Positions 59,248-64,000 of a stretch of DNA of 64,000 nt are shown one piece after another. Positions within the stretch are counted from its first letter, which is position 1; the number at the start of each line of letters is the position of its first letter. The stretch is taken from assembly GCA_030426345.1 (NCBI GenBank), contig JAUHYU010000001.1, positions 1-64,000 on the forward strand, in the 5' to 3' direction. The translations under genes were made by a program, and so were the position numbers. A model generated the notes under the pieces. That model made no database searches. It was not told where the DNA came from and saw only the letters and a list, made by a program, of their open reading frames with translations. The stretch comes from Bacteroidia bacterium (GTDB lineage: Bacteria; Bacteroidota; Bacteroidia; Cytophagales; Cyclobacteriaceae).

Positions 59248-59259
59248 CCAAAATCCATG
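59248..59259 (-). repeat. dispersed repeat half that supplies a start codon
   Basis: CCAAAATCCATG on the plus strand; the final ATG is the start of the OmpA-like gene at 59257. Only the CATGGATTTT half remains. Confidence 0.55.
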
Positions 59260-59667
59260 AAACTTATATACGCCATTTTGTTCACGTTGGGCAGTCCGTG
59301 TTTTCTGATGGCACAGGAGGGCCCGCAATACCAGATCAGTATATATTTTGGCGGAGGCAGTTATTACATTTCGCAGGAACAACAAAGAGCAATCGAGGAA
59401 TTCATACAGAACATCCCCAACGTAGAGCAATTTAATATCACTATTCACAGCCATACAGATAATATCGGTGGGGTGGAATTCAACAATTGGCTATCGAAGA
59501 TGCGCAGTCAGTCGGCCATAGAACAGTTACTGTTGCAAAATATCCGCCATGAAATGATGGAGATCAAAGACTTTGGGCTGCACAACCCCGTCTATGACAA
59601 TTCGACTTGGGAAGGGAAATTAAAAAATCGAAGGGTAGATATTTTTTTATGGCCGTTGGTTTTGTAA
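59257..59667 (+). CDS. small OmpA-like periplasmic protein
   Basis: 136 aa with a signal peptide (to CFLMAQ) and almost nothing else but an OmpA_C-like fold: SQEQQRAIEEFIQNIPNVEQ, ITIHSHTDNIGGVEFNNWLS, MRSQSAIEQLLL and KNRRVDIFL. This is a bare peptidoglycan-binding domain without a barrel or lipobox. Its ATG is part of one repeat copy, and a second copy in the same orientation overlaps its stop codon. Confidence 0.8.
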   Translation: MKLIYAILFTLGSPCFLMAQEGPQYQISIYFGGGSYYISQEQQRAIEEFIQNIPNVEQFNITIHSHTDNIGGVEFNNWLSKMRSQSAIEQLLLQNIRHEMMEIKDFGLHNPVYDNSTWEGKLKNRRVDIFLWPLVL

Positions 59668-59685
59668 AAGCGTTGAAAATCCATG
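59666..59685 (-). repeat. dispersed repeat copy overlapping the OmpA-like stop
   Basis: On the minus strand CATGGATTTTCAACGCTTTT, four changes from consensus. Confidence 0.65.
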
Positions 59686-59917
59686 AAGTTGGCATCTTAT
59701 ACAAATCCTCAGGAAGACTTCATAAATACATTTTAAGATTATAATAAAACCAGTCCCAAGACAAATAACGGTCTAGCCATTTTAGCAAATACTTGAGGTA
59801 ATGCCTATTGACACTATTCAGTACTTTCTATCAGATGTATGCTTTTATCAAAACTTGAGCCATCCCCAAATTTTACACTTCATAGATTTGCCCCATACAA
59901 AAACTAAAAATTTAGAA

Positions 59918-60457
59918 ATGAGGAAATTTAATTATTTGATGATCGCGGCTATGTTTGGCATTTCCGCACTGGTATTTACAGGGTGTTCTAAGGACAATGA
60001 AGAGGACACAACTGCTTCAGAGTTAAAATTAGTTGGTACTTGGACATATGTTGACACAGAACTAGGTTTAACGGTAGAAGGAAAAGATGCAAAGGCATGG
60101 CTAATTGAAAATGGTGCTACCGAACAAGAAGCAACTGAGATAGTTAGCGATTTAGAAGGAGATTTTTATGACATTTTTGAAGATGGCAACGTATTCGTAT
60201 TCACTGACGATAATAAATATACATTATCTTGGCCAGACGAAGATGATTATGATGGAGATTGGGAATTTAATGCAGATAAAACCAAAATCATTTTTGACGG
60301 TGATGAAGGCGGTGAGGGTGAAATTGAATTTGACATCATGAGTATGACCAGCAAAGTCTTTCTGATGGGACATGATTACAGCGAATCTTTTGATCTAAAC
60401 GATGATGAAACCGATGAAGAGGTGACTATGCTAGTAACATACAAATTCACTAAATAG
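59918..60457 (+). CDS. acidic lipocalin-like lipoprotein
   Basis: 179 aa from the ATG at 59918, chosen because it starts a lipoprotein signal (to VFTGC); the open frame runs 39 codons further upstream without a signal. LKLVGTWTYVD at the start of the mature part is the lipocalin-like mark. The protein is unusually acidic (FTDDNKYTLSWPDEDDYDGD, DGDEGGEGEIEFD). Its ligand is unknown; the acidity might bind calcium. A hairpin terminator follows. Confidence 0.78.
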   Translation: MRKFNYLMIAAMFGISALVFTGCSKDNEEDTTASELKLVGTWTYVDTELGLTVEGKDAKAWLIENGATEQEATEIVSDLEGDFYDIFEDGNVFVFTDDNKYTLSWPDEDDYDGDWEFNADKTKIIFDGDEGGEGEIEFDIMSMTSKVFLMGHDYSESFDLNDDETDEEVTMLVTYKFTK

Positions 60458-60507
60458 AATTGTAAAAAACTTATCCTATACGGACGACAAAAATATAAAG
60501 CTTATAA

Positions 60508-60540
60508 ATAGCCTTGGTATAATTCCAGGGCTATTTTTTT
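60508..60540 (+). terminator. rho-independent terminator of the lipocalin-like gene
   Basis: ATAGCCTTGG pairs with CCAGGGCTAT around a 6-nt AT loop, followed by eight T. The same terminator family follows both sialidase-like genes. Confidence 0.85.
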
Positions 60541-60561
60541 ATCTTTATTTATTACAATCAC

Positions 60562-60648
60562 CATGGATTTCATATAGTTCTTCCATCTATTTCCATCCTT
60601 TAGTCGAATAGGTAGAACTAATGTGATTAGAAGAGCACCCAAAATCCA
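60562..60648. repeat. paired-end repeat element, about 90 bp, degenerate
   Basis: The left end is CATGGATTT; the right end, inverted, is CACCCAAAATCCAT. The inside (TAGAACTAATGTGATTAGA) is similar to the inside of the element at 63550 (TAGACTAATGTCATTATA). Shared ends and interior argue for one element. Confidence 0.7.
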
Positions 60649-60955
60649 TAACAATCTACAGTCTTAAGTGTAACAAAGGCTCTATCATTTAAAGCAGGCT
60701 GATTCAGAGAGAACCTCACTTGCAAAATCACATCTTCCTGAGGGATAGCGCTCCTCTGTTCCTTTCCTAAAACGGCTAGACTCAGGCTAATAGCTAATTT
60801 ATTCTGCTCATAAAATTGATATTAAAGAAGAGTTCCTGAGAAACAGGGAAATAATTGCTAATTTTAAACCAAGGAGAATTTGCAATTTAGCACTCCATTT
60901 ACACTATTCACTTTGACCATTATTATCACAATTAACCCATTAAAAAATTTACCCA

Positions 60956-62137
60956 ATGAAGAAATTTGCATTACTATTTTTTAGCCTTTCGATCTGTTAC
61001 TGTTTAAATGCACAACAATTCGATGATTCAAAAGTACCGGGGGTTGTTGTGACATATAGTCCCGCATCTTCGGGGAAATATATAGGCTCACCCAGTTTAG
61101 CCATTCTTCCAAATGGAGACTATGTGGCTTCTCATGATTTTTTTGGACCTGAATCCAATGAACATGTGAGAGCAACTTCTAAAATTTATACTTCTAAAAA
61201 TAAAGGTAAAACATGGAGCGAGATAGCTGAGATTGATGGGGCATTTTGGTCTAAGCTTTTCGTTAATCAAGGAAATCTTTGGTTTTTAGGTACTGACAGA
61301 CATCATGGGAATACACTTGTCAGGCTTTCAGAAGATGGAGGAAACACCTGGACCAACCCTATCAATGCGACAAATGGATTAATCTTAGAAGGGGAATATC
61401 ATTGCGCACCAATGGCTATTCTTACCTATAATGGTAGGATTTGGAGAGGTATGGAAAGTGCTATGGGACCAATTAAAAAGTGGGGTAAGCGCTATGGAGC
61501 GTTTATGCTTTCTGCTCCAATTGACGCGGACTTACTAAAAGCTGATAGTTGGACTAGCAGCAATATTCTTTACTATGATTCAACTTACCTTGATGGAAAT
61601 TTTGGCGGCTGGCTTGAAGGCAACGCAGTGGTAGATAAGAAGGGACAAATGTGGGATATCCTTAGAGTGGATGATCGCTCTACATTAGACGAAAAAGCAG
61701 CATTTGTTAAGATTAGTGCAGACGGTAAAAATGCTTCTTTTGATATCAAAACTGGCTTTAAGGATTTTCCGGGTGGCAGCAAAAAATTCATCATCAAATA
61801 CGATGAGCCTTCTGGACTGTATTGGACTTTAGCTAATGTAATCCCTGAAGAGATAAAAAAGGATAATGAAGGAACAAATCCTGCCAAGATCAGAAATACC
61901 CTAGCATTATTTTCTTCGCCAGATTTAGTGCAATGGGATCAAAGGAAAGTGATTTTACAGCATTCAGATGTTACCAAACATGGTTTTCAATATGTTGATT
62001 GGATGGTCAAAGGGAAGGATATCATATTTCTATCTAGGACGGCCTACGATGACGGTGTTGGCGGGGCTAACAATAATCATGATGCTAATTTCCTAACCTT
62101 TCATAAGATCAAGAAATTTAGAAAAACGCTAAAATAA
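60956..62137 (+). CDS. sialidase-like (BNR/Asp-box) secreted protein, tandem copy 1
   Basis: 393 aa with a signal peptide (to CLNAQ). Propeller blades carry Asp-boxes: SKNKGKTWSE and SEDGGNTWTNP. YIGSPSLAILPNGDYVASHD near residue 35-55 is like the Arg-triad blade of sialidase-fold enzymes, but a full catalytic Arg set cannot be confirmed by eye. Its target could be a sialic-acid-like or other exo-sugar. The gene downstream is a close copy (about nine residues in ten). Confidence 0.85.
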   Translation: MKKFALLFFSLSICYCLNAQQFDDSKVPGVVVTYSPASSGKYIGSPSLAILPNGDYVASHDFFGPESNEHVRATSKIYTSKNKGKTWSEIAEIDGAFWSKLFVNQGNLWFLGTDRHHGNTLVRLSEDGGNTWTNPINATNGLILEGEYHCAPMAILTYNGRIWRGMESAMGPIKKWGKRYGAFMLSAPIDADLLKADSWTSSNILYYDSTYLDGNFGGWLEGNAVVDKKGQMWDILRVDDRSTLDEKAAFVKISADGKNASFDIKTGFKDFPGGSKKFIIKYDEPSGLYWTLANVIPEEIKKDNEGTNPAKIRNTLALFSSPDLVQWDQRKVILQHSDVTKHGFQYVDWMVKGKDIIFLSRTAYDDGVGGANNNHDANFLTFHKIKKFRKTLK

Positions 62138-62154
62138 GTACTAAATCTTAAAGA

Positions 62155-62187
62155 ATAGTTCTGGGATATCCTAGGACTATTTTTTTT
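62155..62187 (+). terminator. rho-independent terminator of sialidase-like copy 1
   Basis: ATAGTTCTGGG pairs, with G-T wobbles, to CCTAGGACTAT, then eight T. Homologous to the terminator at 63501. Confidence 0.85.
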
Positions 62188-62204
62188 GTCTTTATTATAA
62201 TAAC

Positions 62205-62224
62205 CATGGATTTTAGAGGCTTTT
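62205..62224 (+). repeat. dispersed repeat copy, exact TTTT consensus
   Basis: CATGGATTTTAGAGGCTTTT, 17 bp after the terminator T-run, between the tandem sialidase-like genes. Confidence 0.93.
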
Positions 62225-62298
62225 TAATACGCAAGCGATGGTTATCAAACCTAAAGTAGCCGTGATTTGATGCAATTAACCCACTAAAAAATTTACCA

Positions 62299-63483
62299 AT
62301 GAAGAAATTTACATTACTATTTTTTAGCCTTTCGATTTGTTATTGTTTGAATGCACAACAATTCGATGATTCAAAAGTCCCGGGGGTTGTTGTGGCATAT
62401 AGCCCCGCCTCGTCAGGAAAATACATAGGCTCACCCAGTTTAGCCATTCTTCCAAATGGAGACTATGTGGCTTCTCATGATTTTTTTGGACCTGAATCCA
62501 ATGAATATGTGAGCGCGATTTCTAAAATTTACACTTCAAAAAATAAAGGTAAAACATGGAGCGAGATAGCTGAGATTGATGGGGCATTTTGGTCTAAGCT
62601 TTTTGTCAATCAAGGAAAACTTTGGTTTTTAGGCACCGACAGACATAATGGAAATACGGTTATCAGGCTTTCAGAAGATGGAGGGAGCACCTGGACCAAC
62701 CCCAGCAACTCGGCAAACGGATTACTCTTAGAAGGAGAAGAATATCATTGTGCACCTACGGCAGTACTAACGTATAATGGTAGGATTTGGAGAGGTATGG
62801 AAAGTGCTCTGGGACCAATTAATAAGTGGGGTAAGCGCTTTGGAGCATTTATGCTTTCTGCCCCAATTGATGCGGACTTATTAAAAGCGGATAGTTGGAC
62901 TAGCAGCGACATACTCTACCATGATTCAACTTTACTTAATGGGAACTTTGGAGGTTGGGTTGAAGGTAACGCAGTAGTAGATAAGAAAGGGCAAATGTGG
63001 GACATTCTTAGAGTGCATGATCCCTCAACATTGGAGGAAAAAGCAGCATTTGTTAAGATTAGTGCTGATGGTAAAAATGCTTCTTTTGATCCCAAAACAG
63101 GCTTTAAGGATTTTCCGGGTGGCAGCAAAAAATTTACCATCCATTACGATGTGCCTTCCGGACTGTATTGGACTTTAACTAATGTAATCCCCGAAGAGGT
63201 AAAAAAGGATAATGAAGGAACAAATCCTGCCAAGATCAGAAATACCCTGGCATTATTTTCTTCTCCTGATCTAGTGCAATGGGATGAAAGAAAAGTGATT
63301 TTGCAACATCCAGATGTTGCAAAGCATGGTTTTCAATATGTTGATTGGATGGTAAAAGGAAAGGATATCATATTTCTATCTAGGACAGCCTACGATGATG
63401 GCGTCGGCGGAGCTAGGGATAATCACGATGCTAATTTCCTGACTTTTCATAAGATCAAGAAATTTAGAAAAACATTAAATTAA
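62299..63483 (+). CDS. sialidase-like (BNR/Asp-box) secreted protein, tandem copy 2
   Basis: 394 aa with the same signal peptide and motifs as copy 1 (SKNKGKTWSE, SEDGGSTWTNP). One codon is gained near LLEGEEYH. Changes cluster in a few stretches (NSANGLLLEG, RVHDPSTLEEK), while the presumed active-site blades are unchanged. Reading frame and terminator are intact, so both copies should be expressed as separate transcripts. Confidence 0.85.
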   Translation: MKKFTLLFFSLSICYCLNAQQFDDSKVPGVVVAYSPASSGKYIGSPSLAILPNGDYVASHDFFGPESNEYVSAISKIYTSKNKGKTWSEIAEIDGAFWSKLFVNQGKLWFLGTDRHNGNTVIRLSEDGGSTWTNPSNSANGLLLEGEEYHCAPTAVLTYNGRIWRGMESALGPINKWGKRFGAFMLSAPIDADLLKADSWTSSDILYHDSTLLNGNFGGWVEGNAVVDKKGQMWDILRVHDPSTLEEKAAFVKISADGKNASFDPKTGFKDFPGGSKKFTIHYDVPSGLYWTLTNVIPEEVKKDNEGTNPAKIRNTLALFSSPDLVQWDERKVILQHPDVAKHGFQYVDWMVKGKDIIFLSRTAYDDGVGGARDNHDANFLTFHKIKKFRKTLN

Positions 63484-63500
63484 GTACTAAAACTTAGAAA

Positions 63501-63532
63501 ATAGCCCTGGGATACCCTAGGGCTATTTTTTT
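63501..63532 (+). terminator. rho-independent terminator of sialidase-like copy 2
   Basis: ATAGCCCTGGG and CCCTAGGGCTAT form the stem around an ATA loop, followed by seven T. Confidence 0.88.
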
Positions 63533-63549
63533 GTCTTGATTACGGTCAT

Positions 63550-63648
63550 CATGGATTTTAGAGGCTTTTTACCTATTTTTCTTCCAAAGGTCAATCGGTT
63601 AGACTAATGTCATTATACTTCCACGAAGAAAAGCCTCCAAAACCCATG
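63550..63648. repeat. paired-end repeat element, 99 bp, both ends well kept
   Basis: The left end 63550-63569 is the exact consensus. The right end 63629-63648 is inverted with two changes. Between them are 59 bp with no ORF. It looks like a REPIN-like or MITE-like unit. Confidence 0.85.
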
Positions 63649-63855
63649 AAAACCTATAGGTTTCCATTTCGCACTTTTCATGAAATAACAAGGACATCTT
63701 GATACTTTGCTCGATAAGATTAAATTTGAAAAGCAATTGCACTCATTGGGTGCGGTCTTTTGTTAAACATGTGAAAATTGGATTTAGAAACAGCAGCATG
63801 GGGTTATACCCCAATTATATTAACAACTACTGAATAAATTATTTCAATTTGGATT
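63649..63855. other. intergenic DNA before the window edge, nothing recognised
   Basis: AT-rich DNA without a supported gene or repeat. Confidence 0.4.
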
Positions 63856-64000
63856 TTGAGAGAACGTTTCAAATTGAACAATATAATCTTGACATCATTA
63901 ATCGCCATTCTCAATGGCTTTTCTTTCTATTTACTTGTTCAAATGATCAAGGGCGCTTGGCCAACTTTTTTGCCATATTTAGGAATTGGAATTTCAACAA
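63856..64000 (+). CDS. possible start of a membrane protein, cut by the window edge
   Basis: From TTG at 63856 or 63874 the frame reads NNIILTSLIAILNGFSFYLL and continues VQMIKGAWPTFLPYLGIGIS to the edge. Two hydrophobic helices are evident. It resembles the N-terminal membrane part of AraC-type regulators with membrane segments, but too little is visible to name it. Confidence 0.4.
   Translation, partial: MRERFKLNNIILTSLIAILNGFSFYLLVQMIKGAWPTFLPYLGIGIST

Larger units (their letters stand above)
60458..60955. other. 498-bp intergenic region with terminator and a paired-end repeat element
   Basis: It contains a terminator (60508-60540) and an inverted pair of repeat ends (60562-60648). From 60660 to 60955 I find no supported gene. 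It probably includes the promoter of the first sialidase-like gene. Confidence 0.6.

Overview
The window is chromosomal DNA of a Bacteroidota bacterium, most likely a marine or polysaccharide-degrading member of the Cytophagales. The evidence is AT-rich intergenic DNA, many secreted lipoproteins, a TPR/PD40/OmpA outer-membrane protein, a TonB-plug/MG2-like protein, LytTR and hybrid-type signalling, GH92, sulfatases and BNR sialidase-like enzymes. I see no rRNA, tRNA or CRISPR array.

Layout. 1-12.6 kb: partial sialidase, a kinase/receiver pair, a GH92 mannosidase, a large PVC-type dehydrogenase/cytochrome c lipoprotein, and two tandem glycerophosphodiesterase (GDPD) genes plus the 3' remnant of a third. 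12.8-31.4 kb: core genes (LysE, OmpA-like, MG2-like, cysE-cysM, acyltransferase, OM protein, dapA, ligA, M61 peptidase). 31.7-45.1 kb: Gfo/Idh oxidoreductase, a probable pectin pair (propeller lipoprotein and PL10-like lyase), a TIR/deoxyribosyltransferase-like protein, a LytS/LytTR two-component system next to a Spy-like gene, two glucosamine-6-P deaminases (one fused to a PIG-L deacetylase) and an orphan DctP. 45.3-54.1 kb: an accessory island with cassette-like genes, a decayed glycosidase, a truncated tyrosine recombinase joined to an IS91-family transposase, 56-bp inverted repeats, and a RAYT (Y1 transposase) flanked by its own hairpin repeats. 54.1-63.5 kb: a sulfatase/SGNH/hydrolase/sulfatase operon, a small OmpA-like gene, a lipocalin-like lipoprotein and two tandem sialidase-like genes.

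The most unusual content is not a gene. It is a dispersed repeat of about 20-25 bp, with core CATGGATTTTAGAGGCTTTT and a second subtype CATGGAAAAACAAGGCTTTT. I find about 30 full, degenerate or partial copies, roughly one per intergenic gap over most of the window. The copies include a perfect 40-bp palindrome, paired inverted ends about 90-100 bp apart, copies that bracket both tandem gene duplications, and copies embedded in reading frames. The 7-kb island (45.3-52.2 kb) lacks it apart from one copy beside the IS91 transposase. I do not recognise this family, and its mover is not visible here. The RAYT carries a different hairpin repeat.

Three apparent frameshifts (SnoaL-like, SGNH-hydrolase, glycosidase) all lie at A-runs, so sequencing error should be excluded before they are called biological.
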